Shown here one piece after another: positions 7,503-15,609 of a stretch of DNA of 16,950 nucleotides. The stretch is from contig JAOZKS010000020.1 in the NCBI GenBank assembly GCA_029935255.1, positions 1 through 16,950 on the forward strand, read 5' to 3'. The position numbers were made by a program, and so were the translations under genes. The notes beneath the pieces were generated by a model that searched no databases, was not told the origin of the DNA, and saw nothing but the letters and a program-made list of their open reading frames with translations. The stretch's first letter is position 1; every line of letters starts with the position of its first letter. This DNA comes from Pontiella sp. Lineage in GTDB: Bacteria; Verrucomicrobiota; Kiritimatiellia; Kiritimatiellales; Pontiellaceae.

Positions 7503-8921
7503 CTAGTCGATCTTCACGACGATGAAGCGGGAGTTCCGGCCCCCTTTGACACGGAAGAGAACCGCCTCGGCATCACCCGCATCGGCCAAGGCCGCTTTGA
7601 ATTCCCGGACGTTTTCGACGGACTCTCGATTTACGCTGGCAATGATCAGGCCGGGTTGCAGACCCGCGCGCCAGGCCGGGCCACCCTGCTCTACTTCTGT
7701 AATAAAAACGCCGGAAGTATCTTCCTGACCGAGGTGCCCGGCTATTTCCGCATCCAGATTTTCAACCGTCATTCCCAACTTTTGCGGGGTGATTACAGGT
7801 TCAATACCGAGCCCTTCCAACGAGGCTTCCATGGCCCGGGTGATCGCGCGGATTGTTTTTCTCTCCCCGTCACGGATGATCTCAAGCTCCAGTTCGGCAC
7901 CCGGAGGAGAGGAGGCTACACGGTTGCGGAATGCGGCATAGCTGGAAACGGGCTCCCCGTTCAGTTCGAGAATGATATCCTCGAATTGCAATCCCGCCTC
8001 CACAGCGGCCGTATCCGGAATCACCTCATTCACAATAATACCCGAGGCTTCATCCAGGCCGAAGAACGGCGCCATGTCCTCGGTGACATCCGAACCCCCG
8101 ATCCCCAGCAGACTTCGGCGAACCCGCCCATATTCCAGCAACTGATCTTTAATCGTCTTGGCTTGGTTGATCGGGATGGCAAAGCCAATGCCCATATATC
8201 CTCCTGTACGCGTGTAGATGGCGGTATTGATTCCAACGACCTCACCCCGAATGTTCAGTAGGGGCCCGCCGGAGTTTCCCGGATTGATTGCCGCATCCGT
8301 TTGGATGAAACTTCCATACTCGGCAATCCCGGTATCATCCCGATTCTTCGCGCTGACGATCCCGGCAGTAATCGTCTGCGAAAGCCCGAACGGATTTCCG
8401 GCAGCGAGCACCCACGCTCCGACTTGCAAGGCATCAGAATCGCCCAAGCTAAGGAAAGGCAGTTCGCAATCATCCTGAATCTTGATCAAGGCCACTTCCG
8501 ACTTTGGATCGGTACCGACCAGAGCGGCCTCGAACGTACGACCATCACCCAGCGCAACCGTGATCCGGTCGGCTTTATTGACCACATGGTTATTGGTGAG
8601 AATATAGCCATCCTTTGAAATGATAAACCCCGACCCCTGCCCTTCTTGTCGATAGGTCTGCGGTTGTTCTTCCTCTGGAACGCCCCCCCCGCGCCGTCCC
8701 TGCCCGAAAATTTCACCGAACGGACGATGTCGATACGAGTATTGCGGAACTTCGATCGTGGTTTCGACCTGAACAAAGACAACGGCAGGCAAGGCTTCTT
8801 TCGCAATCTGCGCAAATGCACTACCCGTCTTTTCCAACACCTCAATATTGGCTCGGCTCGTTAGCCCCGTGGCGCTTAGCACAACCCACACACCGATCCA
8901 TCTCATATTTCCTTTTCGCAT
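7503..8921 (-). CDS. Periplasmic serine protease, HtrA/Do (DegP) family
   Basis: Envelope quality-control protease/chaperone, 472 residues. An N-terminal signal peptide (basic MRKGNMR, hydrophobic core, likely cut after SRA at 24) is followed by a trypsin-like domain and two PDZ domains (about 270-360 and 375-465). Catalytic His is H112 in TNNHVV and Ser is S217 in NPGNSGGP. The catalytic Asp position in the DPRSDIALI motif of DegP reads DPKSEVALI here, so Glu (E142, codon GAA) replaces Asp. I choose the ATG at 8921 because AGGAG lies nine bases upstream; the ATG at 8930 abuts the same AGGAG with no spacer. Follows the pseudopilin genes after a 118-base gap with a long hairpin, so it may be a separate transcript. 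Confidence 0.93.
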   Translation of the reverse strand: MRKGNMRWIGVWVVLSATGLTSRANIEVLEKTGSAFAQIAKEALPAVVFVQVETTIEVPQYSYRHRPFGEIFGQGRRGGGVPEEEQPQTYRQEGQGSGFIISKDGYILTNNHVVNKADRITVALGDGRTFEAALVGTDPKSEVALIKIQDDCELPFLSLGDSDALQVGAWVLAAGNPFGLSQTITAGIVSAKNRDDTGIAEYGSFIQTDAAINPGNSGGPLLNIRGEVVGINTAIYTRTGGYMGIGFAIPINQAKTIKDQLLEYGRVRRSLLGIGGSDVTEDMAPFFGLDEASGIIVNEVIPDTAAVEAGLQFEDIILELNGEPVSSYAAFRNRVASSPPGAELELEIIRDGERKTIRAITRAMEASLEGLGIEPVITPQKLGMTVENLDAEIAGHLGQEDTSGVFITEVEQGGPAWRAGLQPGLIIASVNRESVENVREFKAALADAGDAEAVLFRVKGGRNSRFIVVKID

Positions 8922-8930
8922 ACCCACCAT

Positions 8931-8935
8931 CTCCT
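8931..8935 (-). promoter_or_regulatory. Ribosome binding site deciding the htrA start
   Basis: AGGAG on the minus strand, nine bases from the ATG at 8921 and zero bases from the alternative ATG at 8930. It supports the shorter protein by three residues. Confidence 0.5.
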
Positions 8936-8975
8936 GTTTAGCTCACGTCGAGAAACGACAAACCCTTAGAACATT

Positions 8976-9045
8976 GAGTAGCTCTTTTGTTCAAAGATTG
9001 GGGAAAAGGATTTCCAAAGACTGAACACGCGGAACAAAGCTACTC
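8976..9045. repeat. Long imperfect inverted repeat between pseudopilin and htrA
   Basis: GAGTAGCTCTTTTGTTC (8976-8992) and GAACAAAGCTACTC (9032-9045) pair over 14 bp with a 3-base bulge around a 39-base loop. The right arm covers the stop codon of the upstream pseudopilin gene. A nested GTTCA/TGAAC pair (8989-8993 and 9022-9026) offers an alternative fold. No T-run follows. It may separate the envelope operon from htrA by attenuation or RNA processing; this is inference. Confidence 0.45.
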
Positions 9046-9561
9046 CCAACTACGGATAATGTCGTCCGCAGTTGCCGAGTCACCCTTCAGCTGGTAGAGG
9101 CCAACGGATACAATCGCAACTTTCCGGCGGATGGTTTCGGTCAACCCCTCGACGTCCACATCAATGATCCCGTCATAATCCGTATCCATCATAATCAGGT
9201 ACGGCACATTCCATGGATCAAGAAACTCCCCGCTTGATGCGGTTTGCGGTTCGAGGAAGACCAGTTCCCTACGGTTGTCGTCCATGTTTTCGGCGGTCAG
9301 TATATCGATGATCTCTGCGCTGAATTCGACCGAGGCTTCCGGATCGCCTTCACCTTGATCATCAGCCTCTACCGGAAGCTTTCCATATTCATTGAAGTAG
9401 GCTTTGACGGCGGTTTCGATGGATTTGATTTCAACCATGGCCTGAGCCTTCCTGGCGCTGATCCGGGCATTGCGCAACCCTTTCGAACCCAAGGTAACGA
9501 GAATGGCGAGAATCGCAATAACCACCAATAGTTCGATCAGGGTAAAACCGCATTTTTTCAT
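9040..9561 (-). CDS. Pseudopilin, type II secretion/type IV pilin-like (GspG-like) with acidic Ca-type loop
   Basis: Predicted 173-residue prepilin. It starts MKKCGFTLIELLVVIAIL: a short basic leader cut at G5/F6 by prepilin peptidase, then a hydrophobic helix with the conserved Glu at mature position 5. The globular part has a DPWNVPY segment (115-121) equivalent to the GspG DPWG motif. It is followed by DTDYDGIIDVD (126-136), a DxDxDG calcium-loop pattern, and ADDIIRSW at the end, as in GspG C-termini. Start at 9561 is supported by AGGAC seven bases upstream. The upstream pilin gene stops one base before this start, so the two are translationally coupled. No secretin or ATPase genes are nearby, so which machine it serves is unknown. 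Confidence 0.85.
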   Translation of the reverse strand: MKKCGFTLIELLVVIAILAILVTLGSKGLRNARISARKAQAMVEIKSIETAVKAYFNEYGKLPVEADDQGEGDPEASVEFSAEIIDILTAENMDDNRRELVFLEPQTASSGEFLDPWNVPYLIMMDTDYDGIIDVDVEGLTETIRRKVAIVSVGLYQLKGDSATADDIIRSWE

Positions 9562-9562
9562 A

Positions 9563-9976
9563 TCAATGTCCTGTGTTTGATGAGCCGATATCGTCGTCAT
9601 CCGAGCCCTCGTCCTGTCCCAGCGACCAAACCCTGTAGAGAAAGCGGTTTTCCGATCCGGCCGAACGTTGATAGCGATAGTCGTTTCCCCACGGGTCTTT
9701 CAGCTGCACCCCTTCGACCGAGTTGGTAAGAAATTCAATTTGGGCCAGATCGCTGAACAGGGCCGAGCTGTCCTGGATCGGATACGCCCCGAATTCAACA
9801 CGATATTCCTCAAGTGCGGCGCGGAGCTTTTCAACCTCGGCCTTGGCCCGACTTTCCTTCGTCGTACGTTTTGCCAGCGTGTAGCCCTTGGCTCCAAGTC
9901 CCGCGAGAATGGCAATAATAACCATAACCGCCAAGAGCTCAAGGAGCGTGAAACCGTGTCGCTTTTTTCCAAGCAC
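9563..9976 (-). CDS. Pseudopilin, GspG-like major pseudopilin
   Basis: Predicted 137-residue prepilin starting at GTG, with GGAGG six bases upstream. Leader MLGKKRHG is cleaved before F9, followed by TLLELLAVMVIIAILAGLG with Glu at mature position 5. The DPWGNDYRY motif (94-102) is diagnostic of the GspG/PulG group. The tail SLGQDEGSDDDDIGSS resembles the calcium-binding C-terminus of GspG. In type II secretion, GspG forms the periplasmic pseudopilus; here it is an orphan, placed 24 bases after lpxA and directly before a second pseudopilin. Membership of the lipid A operon is probable from spacing. A role in a surface fibre rather than secretion is possible. Confidence 0.88.
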   Translation of the reverse strand: MLGKKRHGFTLLELLAVMVIIAILAGLGAKGYTLAKRTTKESRAKAEVEKLRAALEEYRVEFGAYPIQDSSALFSDLAQIEFLTNSVEGVQLKDPWGNDYRYQRSAGSENRFLYRVWSLGQDEGSDDDDIGSSNTGH

Positions 9977-10000
9977 TGGAACCCTCCACGGTTTGGATGC

Positions 10001-10774
10001 CTAGCGCGTGATCCCTTTCTCGGAGGCGCGGCAAAATTCAAGCAGATGTTTGATTTCCGGAGTCTGCTCCAACTCGGCTTCGATTTGTTCCAGCGCCACA
10101 GCAACCGTCAGCTTGTTGCGGTAGAGAATGCGGTAGGCCTCCTTGATGGTTTTGCGACCCGCCTCATCGACACCCCGGCGCTCCAACCCCACCTTATTGA
10201 ATCCGCGCACTTCGAGCGGATCGCCATGACCAATCATGTAGGGCGGCAAATCTTTCGTGATCTTCGACATGGCCCCCACAAACGCCATCCGGCCAATGCG
10301 CAGAAACTGAACCACCCCCACGGCTCCTTCGATAATCGCCATATCTTCGATCGTTACGTGCCCTGCTATCTGGCATGCGTTGGCAATAATAACGTGGTCG
10401 CCCACCTGGCAGCAGTGTGCAATATGCGCGTAGGCCATGATGAGGCAATGACTGCCTAACGTGGTGAAATCGCCATCGTTGGTGGCGGAGTTGATGGTGA
10501 CATACTCACGAATCGTATTGTTGTCGCCAATCTTAACCCCCGGATTCCCGCCCTTAAACTTGAGGTCCTGTGTGCGCCCACCCAGTACAGCGAACGAAGA
10601 AATTCGATTGTTCTCGCCGATCGAAATGTTGCCCTCAATCACCACATGCGAAGCCAATTCGGTACCGCGACCTATGACGGCCATCTCGCTTATCGTGCAG
10701 TATGGCCCGATAACAACATCGTCGGCAATCTGCGCCCCTTCCGCGATGATGGCGGTTTCGTGAATCCGGGCCAT
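10001..10774 (-). CDS. lpxA: Acyl-ACP--UDP-N-acetylglucosamine O-acyltransferase
   Basis: First step of lipid A synthesis: transfers a 3-hydroxyacyl chain from ACP to UDP-GlcNAc in the cytosol. The 257 residues match the family (E. coli 262). The first two thirds are left-handed beta-helix hexapeptide repeats, followed by an alpha-helical C-terminal domain from about 195. The catalytic His is H120 in AHIAHCC (H125 in E. coli) and the supporting His is H139 in AGHVTIED. Two positions differ from E. coli: V155 where E. coli has H160, and A168 at the hydrocarbon-ruler position G173. Starts four bases after the fabZ stop, so the two are co-translated. Confidence 0.94.
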   Translation of the reverse strand: MARIHETAIIAEGAQIADDVVIGPYCTISEMAVIGRGTELASHVVIEGNISIGENNRISSFAVLGGRTQDLKFKGGNPGVKIGDNNTIREYVTINSATNDGDFTTLGSHCLIMAYAHIAHCCQVGDHVIIANACQIAGHVTIEDMAIIEGAVGVVQFLRIGRMAFVGAMSKITKDLPPYMIGHGDPLEVRGFNKVGLERRGVDEAGRKTIKEAYRILYRNKLTVAVALEQIEAELEQTPEIKHLLEFCRASEKGITR

Positions 10775-10778
10775 GAAT

Positions 10779-11213
10779 CTAAGCCCCGTAGCCGAACATC
10801 AGATCCGCTTCGCTGGCAAGTTCGTCGCCCACATAGGCCTTGCCTTTCACCGAAGCCATACGCGAACGCATCCGATCCACCTCGATTTCGATGCGCAACT
10901 GGTCGCCCGGAGCCACGACGCGCCGGAACTTGGCATTGTTGATCGACATGAAAAAAGCCACCTTGCCGTCGTTGCCTTCGCGGGAGTTCAGCAGCACGCC
11001 CGCAACCTGAGCCATGGCTTCGAGCTGCAGCACCCCCGGCATAACCGGATTATCAGGAAAATGCCCTTGGAAAAACAATTCATTGAACGTCAGATTCTTG
11101 ATACCAACGATCCGGTCGCCCCCTTCTTCAAATTCGATGATTTTGTCCACCAGCATAAAGGGATAGCGGTGCGGCAGGATTTTCAGAATATCGGTCGTGG
11201 CAAGTTCTGGCAT
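10779..11213 (-). CDS. fabZ: 3-hydroxyacyl-ACP dehydratase
   Basis: Cytosolic hotdog-fold enzyme of type II fatty acid synthesis that dehydrates beta-hydroxyacyl-ACP. The 144 residues are typical. The N-terminal ILKILPHRYPFMLVDKI is the family signature, and the catalytic pair is H51 in FQGHFP and E65 in LQLEAMAQ. AGGAG lies six bases before the ATG. Standalone FabZ is notable because several PVC and Bacteroidota lineages fuse it to LpxC; no lpxC is in view. Together with lpxA it balances 3-hydroxyacyl-ACP between membrane lipid and lipid A. Confidence 0.95.
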   Translation of the reverse strand: MPELATTDILKILPHRYPFMLVDKIIEFEEGGDRIVGIKNLTFNELFFQGHFPDNPVMPGVLQLEAMAQVAGVLLNSREGNDGKVAFFMSINNAKFRRVVAPGDQLRIEIEVDRMRSRMASVKGKAYVGDELASEADLMFGYGA

Positions 11214-11258
11214 GGTTTTCTCCTAGTTGGGTTGCAAAACACGGGAACGCTAGGACTT

Positions 11259-11291
11259 CCTGCTCAGTTGTTCAATATTATTCTGAGCAGG
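11259..11291. repeat. 9-bp inverted repeat between the MFS gene and fabZ
   Basis: CCTGCTCAG (11259-11267) and CTGAGCAGG (11283-11291) are exact inverted repeats with a 15-base AT-rich loop. It lies eight bases after the stop of the MFS gene on the minus strand, where a terminator would be expected, but no T-run follows. It could be a factor-dependent or atypical terminator, or an operator ahead of fabZ. Confidence 0.45.
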
Positions 11292-11298
11292 TGGAGCC

Positions 11299-12552
11299 TC
11301 ATTCCGCAGAATCAACAGGAGCCGTCTCTTTTGCAGGATCCTTGAAGAGAATCGCGAAAAGAATCAGAATAACCCCGGCAAGGAGGGCCGGAACCAACCA
11401 GATTTGCTGCCAGGCCAAGACGCTTTCGACCACCTCTTCGGCGGTGGAGGTCTCGGTGGTAAAGTGCTTCACCACCTGCCCGGAAAGTTTGGCGCCAACC
11501 ACCATGCCAATACCATAGGTAATCAGAGCAATGAAGCCCTGCGCCTGAGCCTGGATGGCCTTGGGCGCGGTGTTGTCCACATAGATCTGACCCGTAACGA
11601 AAAAGAAGTCGTAACAGATGCCATGCAGCATGATGCCGATGTAGTACATCCAGACCAGCGAGTCGGAACTTCCAAAGGCGAAGAGCAGGTATCGACCCAC
11701 CCAGGCGGCCATGCCGATGAGCAGCATTTTCTTAACCCCGAGGCGGGCGAAGAAGAACGGCATAACGAGCATAAAGATCACTTCGGACATCTGGCCCAGC
11801 GTCATTTTACCCGCCGCATTGACCACGCCGACATCGTTCAGGAACATGTTGGTGAAGTTGTAGTAGAACGCCAACGGAATACAAATAAGCGTGGAGCCGA
11901 TGGCGAAGACGGCGAACGAACGGTTCTTCATCAGCTTCAGCGTTTCGAGGCCGAGCACATCGCTAATGGTGACTTTATGACCCAGCGACTTCGGCGGCGT
12001 GTCGGGCAGGAAGAGGGAATAGACACCGAGCAAGAAGGAAGAGACCGCCGCAATCTTCATGGGTAGGTTTTGATCCTCTATCTTCATAAATCCAACGAGC
12101 AATCCCGCAACGATCCACCCTGCCGTACCGAATACGCGAATGGCCGGGAACTGCTTTTCCGGATTGTCCATCTTGCTAAACGAAATGGCATTAACGAGGC
12201 TCAGCGTCGGGTTGTAGCAGATGGCATAGGCGATCAATACCCAGAAGAGGAGCGCGAAATCCGTGATCGTGGAGGCATAGAAAAGAATGCCGCCGCCGAC
12301 GATGTGCATGAAGGCCATGACTTTCTGTGCCGAGAAAAAACGATCCGCAATCATGCCCACAATAAAAGGGGCAATCACCGCGCCCCAAGGCATGGTGCTG
12401 TAGGCATCGCCAATCTGCGCGCCATCAAGCCCAAGCCCCTTCGACAAGTAGGTTCCCATGGTCACAAACCATGCCCCCCAGATAAAGAACTGAAGGAACA
12501 TCATGATGGACAACCGCGTGCTGATAAATCGCTGTTTTTTGTCTTTGCTCAT
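11299..12552 (-). CDS. MFS transporter, nucleoside:H+ symporter (NHS) family type
   Basis: Inner-membrane proton-coupled carrier, 417 residues, with about 12 hydrophobic helices in two halves. The N-terminal RLSIMMFLQFFIWGAWFV and the conserved DNTAPKAIQAQAQGF loop near residue 345 are typical of the NupG/XapB-like nucleoside:H+ symporter family. Members of this family in PVC bacteria and Bacteroidota sit next to Gfo/Idh/MocA and TIM-barrel genes and probably move sugars or sugar derivatives rather than nucleosides. Its ATG overlaps the stop of the upstream TIM-barrel gene (ATGA), with AGGAG seven bases before. Last gene of the operon; likely imports or exports the pathway's sugar intermediate. 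Substrate unknown. Confidence 0.88.
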   Translation of the reverse strand: MSKDKKQRFISTRLSIMMFLQFFIWGAWFVTMGTYLSKGLGLDGAQIGDAYSTMPWGAVIAPFIVGMIADRFFSAQKVMAFMHIVGGGILFYASTITDFALLFWVLIAYAICYNPTLSLVNAISFSKMDNPEKQFPAIRVFGTAGWIVAGLLVGFMKIEDQNLPMKIAAVSSFLLGVYSLFLPDTPPKSLGHKVTISDVLGLETLKLMKNRSFAVFAIGSTLICIPLAFYYNFTNMFLNDVGVVNAAGKMTLGQMSEVIFMLVMPFFFARLGVKKMLLIGMAAWVGRYLLFAFGSSDSLVWMYYIGIMLHGICYDFFFVTGQIYVDNTAPKAIQAQAQGFIALITYGIGMVVGAKLSGQVVKHFTTETSTAEEVVESVLAWQQIWLVPALLAGVILILFAILFKDPAKETAPVDSAE

Positions 12553-13340
12553 TTTAGATCTCCTAACCGTTTAACCGCCCGTTTAATGTCCTCCACGCGC
12601 GCTTCCCCTGCCTCGCGTTCGATTGCCAACGTACCTGAAAAACCAATTTCGTCCAACGTCTGAATAAAAGCACGACCCTCGACTTCACCGTCACCCCAAG
12701 GCACTTCCACTCCCCACTCGCCCGGCACATTGCTAGCAATCGCATCTTTGATATGCACATGCTTAATCCAGGGGGCCAGCGTTTTAACCGCTTCAATGGG
12801 ATCACCCTTTCCGTAGAGGATCATGTTGGCGGGATCAAAGTTGACACCCAATGCTGGATGGTCGAAATCTTCCAAACAGTTGCGCAAATTTTCGGCGGAC
12901 TCCTGCCCGGTCTCCATCAGCAGGATGACGTTCATTTCCTGCGCGGCATTCGCCAGCTCGCGCATGCGCTTGCAGAACTTTTGATAGCCCACCTCGTCGG
13001 TGTGATCGATAAAGCCGGCGTGGAAAGAGAGCAGGCTAACCCCCGCCTCGGCTGTTTTTTCGATGGCATCGAGAACAATGGTGCGGTTGGTCTCCCAGCA
13101 GTCGTCCGGCATGATTCCACCGGTTTCGCGAATGCTTTCGAGGGTGGAATAATCCTCCTGCGGAAAGCCGACCATCGTGCAGGAGATCGTCCAATCGTTT
13201 TGCGCGATGGCAGCACGGAACGCATCGAGTGCCGCAACCTCCAAATGAAGATGCGAGAGCTCGGTTGCTTTCAACGTCCGGGAAAGTTCATCGAGATTGT
13301 TGAGCAACGACCAGCTGCAAATTCCAACAGGATGGTTCAT
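12549..13340 (-). CDS. Sugar phosphate isomerase/epimerase-like TIM-barrel protein
   Basis: Cytosolic xylose-isomerase-like TIM barrel (AP endonuclease 2 fold), 263 residues. The metal-binding residues of the family are present: E143 in LMETGQ, D169 in VNFDPAN, H194/H196 in KHVHIKDA, and E241 in LAIEREAG. No signal peptide is visible. Relatives act as epimerases, isomerases, dehydratases or, in redox glycoside cleavage clusters, on 3-keto sugar intermediates (lyase or hydratase type). Its exact reaction cannot be read from sequence. It overlaps both neighbours by four bases (ATGA), pointing to coupled translation with the oxidoreductase before it and the carrier after it. Confidence 0.88.
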   Translation of the reverse strand: MNHPVGICSWSLLNNLDELSRTLKATELSHLHLEVAALDAFRAAIAQNDWTISCTMVGFPQEDYSTLESIRETGGIMPDDCWETNRTIVLDAIEKTAEAGVSLLSFHAGFIDHTDEVGYQKFCKRMRELANAAQEMNVILLMETGQESAENLRNCLEDFDHPALGVNFDPANMILYGKGDPIEAVKTLAPWIKHVHIKDAIASNVPGEWGVEVPWGDGEVEGRAFIQTLDEIGFSGTLAIEREAGEARVEDIKRAVKRLGDLK

Positions 13341-14287
13341 GAACGTATCGTCTCCAAGGCCATCCGCACCGATTCGCGCGCTTGCTCCGGCGGGATAATG
13401 ATTTCCGTATTTGTTCCGGCCAGCAGACCAGAGAAGTATTCGATTTCACCCTTATACCCATCCCCCTCGGCGACCTCCGGAACGAAGGGCTCGCCCTCCG
13501 CAGGATAAACCTTCAGCGAGGCTCCATCAAAAACCAGCGCCGCATTTTCGAGCATGATCTTAAAGCTCATCTGAAAGCCGAACGACTTTGGCATGGCCCA
13601 GCTGGCGGTTGCGGTGATGGCGCGTCCGTCGGCATAGTCGACCTGCGTTTGAACATGCCGGGTGCCGACCGAGCGAATACCCGAAGGTGTTCCAAAAAGA
13701 TATTGGATGAAGTCGAGGTCGTGGATATGCAGATCCAACGCAAGCCCTCCACTCTTCGCCGGGTCGGCAAGCCAGCTGCCATCGGCCCATGCCGGCGCAT
13801 CGGTCAGACGGGAAAAGTCGGCCGCGAGAACGGCTCCGTATTCACCGCTGTCGACCGCCTTTTTCGCCCAAGCATATTCCGGCCAAAAACGGATGCAGTG
13901 CGCCACCATCAAATGCTTGCCGGCCTTGGATGCCGCCGCAATCATGGCATCGCAATCCGGCACGTTCAGCGCCATTGGTTTTTCGCAGAGCACATGGACT
14001 CCCGCTTCAAGGCATTGGATGGAAACGGCTTTGTGCAGATGGGTTGGAAGGGCAACCGAAACCACGTCGAGGTTTTCGCTGGCGAGCATTTCGGCAACAT
14101 CGGTATAGAGGGCCACGCCATCGAGATTGAGCCGGTCGGAACCGGCATCGATATTCCCCAGCGTGGCCTCGCCCGTTATCGGGTTGGCATCGCACACGGC
14201 CACCACTTCGGACTCCTCGGCGGCCTGCCAGTTGCGCAGATGAACGCCGCCCATGAAGCCAAGTCCAACAAGGCCCACTCGGTTCAC
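13337..14287 (-). CDS. Gfo/Idh/MocA-family oxidoreductase (cytosolic)
   Basis: NAD(P)-dependent sugar dehydrogenase/reductase of 316 residues. The Rossmann motif is GLGFMG (8-13). The family's catalytic CEKPMA has E102-K103-P104, and the second signature GGLALDLHIHDLD carries D185, H187 and H189. There is no export signal, so it acts in the cytosol. It starts at GTG, overlapping the stop of the upstream oxidoreductase by four bases (GTGA), and its own stop overlaps the TIM-barrel start. In this operon it is a candidate for oxidising or reducing the C3 position of an imported sugar. The substrate is unknown. Confidence 0.92.
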   Translation of the reverse strand: MNRVGLVGLGFMGGVHLRNWQAAEESEVVAVCDANPITGEATLGNIDAGSDRLNLDGVALYTDVAEMLASENLDVVSVALPTHLHKAVSIQCLEAGVHVLCEKPMALNVPDCDAMIAAASKAGKHLMVAHCIRFWPEYAWAKKAVDSGEYGAVLAADFSRLTDAPAWADGSWLADPAKSGGLALDLHIHDLDFIQYLFGTPSGIRSVGTRHVQTQVDYADGRAITATASWAMPKSFGFQMSFKIMLENAALVFDGASLKVYPAEGEPFVPEVAEGDGYKGEIEYFSGLLAGTNTEIIIPPEQARESVRMALETIRS

Positions 14288-15609
14288 GACAACCCCTTCA
14301 CATCCCAGCCCTTGCGGTACTTTTTCCGAATGAATTCATTCGCCGCTTCATGATTCGTAAATCGCAATTTTTCAGCGTCCCACGTCAGCACTTCGTTCGG
14401 GAAGTGCGAGGCCAGGCCGCCGAGCAGGACGGTTTCGGTTAGCGGCCCGCCGTAGGTGCCGAAGTCGGCAATGGGCTTTACATCTTCGCCGCGCACGGCC
14501 TTGATGAAATCCTGATAATGATCGCGCGGCTCAAGTTTTGGATAGCGGTATTCCGCGAATTTTTCGCGCGGGTACGGCACGGGCAACTGACTGTGAGGCA
14601 CCAACAACACCCCTTCCGTACCGATGAATATACTGCCCTGTTTCGGCATCTTGTCACCAAACATTTCCTGAATGTCCTGCGGCGGGCGTTCGGTACCATC
14701 GTACCAACTCACCTTGATGGTTTTATTGGCGGCATAGCGGTTGCCGGGAAAGATATATTCAAACTTTTCGTTAGTCGCCCAGTTGGTTTTGTTCGGCGTT
14801 CCGCCGATGGATTTGATCGTCAGCGGGGCGGTAAGATCCAGCGCATGGAACATCGGACTGTAGATATGGCATCCCATGTCGCCCAACGTTCCGGTTCCGT
14901 AGTCGAGCCGCTTGCGCCACTGCCCCGGGTGGTAGTATCCCTTGATATAGGAAGTCTTCGAACGGGTGCCGCACCAGAGATCCCATGCGAGGCTTTCGGG
15001 AACCGGATCGGTCTGCTCCGGCAACGGGTCTGGATCGCCCCAGGTCTTGTGACAAAACATGTGGACTTCCTTGACCTTGCCGATCACACCGTCCTGGATC
15101 ATCCGAACCGCCAAAAGCTCGTAGGTCTTGGATGCAAGCTGAATCCCCATCTGCGTAACCACCCCCGTCGCTTTAGCAATTTCCGCCATGCGCCGAGTTT
15201 CATAGAGGTTTTGGGCGAGCGGTTTTTGGCCATAGACATGCAGACCGAGGTTCATCGCCGTCACACCGATAGGTGCATGCATGTGGTCGGGCGTCGATAC
15301 ATTAACGGAATCGAGATTCTTATGCTCCTTCTCCAGCAGGACACGCCAATCCTTGTAGACCCTGACCTTGGGAAAAGCCTCCAGCACCTTGCCCAACCGA
15401 CTAGAGTCCACCTCCGCCACCGCCACAAGATTTACATGGTCGCTGCGGGTAAGGCTTCGGATATCTGAATTGGCCATGCCGGAGGATCCAAAGCTGGCAT
15501 GGTTAACCGTTTCGCTCGGCGCGGCACCGGCGGTTCCAATATTGAATAGTGGAAGAGTGGCACCGGCAACTGCCGTACGCTTGATAAAGGATCGTCTACT
15601 TGGATTCAT
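14284..15609 (-). CDS. Tat-exported Gfo/Idh/MocA-family oxidoreductase
   Basis: Predicted periplasmic oxidoreductase of 441 residues. The N-terminus SRRSFIKRTAVAGA (4-17) is a twin-arginine signal, followed by a hydrophobic stretch and AGAA cleavage region. Tat export implies folding with its nicotinamide cofactor in the cytosol. The nucleotide-binding loop is the divergent FGSSGMA (40-46). The EKP motif reads GQKPLAQN (Q128-K129-P130), as in other exported members, and TLGDMGCHIYSPMFHALDL (241-259) is the second signature. Probable role: periplasmic oxidation of a glycoside to its 3-keto form for the DUF1080 protein encoded just upstream. Its start lies 14 bases inside the DUF1080 gene end, with AAGGAG about eight bases upstream. 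Confidence 0.92.
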   Translation of the reverse strand: MNPSRRSFIKRTAVAGATLPLFNIGTAGAAPSETVNHASFGSSGMANSDIRSLTRSDHVNLVAVAEVDSSRLGKVLEAFPKVRVYKDWRVLLEKEHKNLDSVNVSTPDHMHAPIGVTAMNLGLHVYGQKPLAQNLYETRRMAEIAKATGVVTQMGIQLASKTYELLAVRMIQDGVIGKVKEVHMFCHKTWGDPDPLPEQTDPVPESLAWDLWCGTRSKTSYIKGYYHPGQWRKRLDYGTGTLGDMGCHIYSPMFHALDLTAPLTIKSIGGTPNKTNWATNEKFEYIFPGNRYAANKTIKVSWYDGTERPPQDIQEMFGDKMPKQGSIFIGTEGVLLVPHSQLPVPYPREKFAEYRYPKLEPRDHYQDFIKAVRGEDVKPIADFGTYGGPLTETVLLGGLASHFPNEVLTWDAEKLRFTNHEAANEFIRKKYRKGWDVKGLS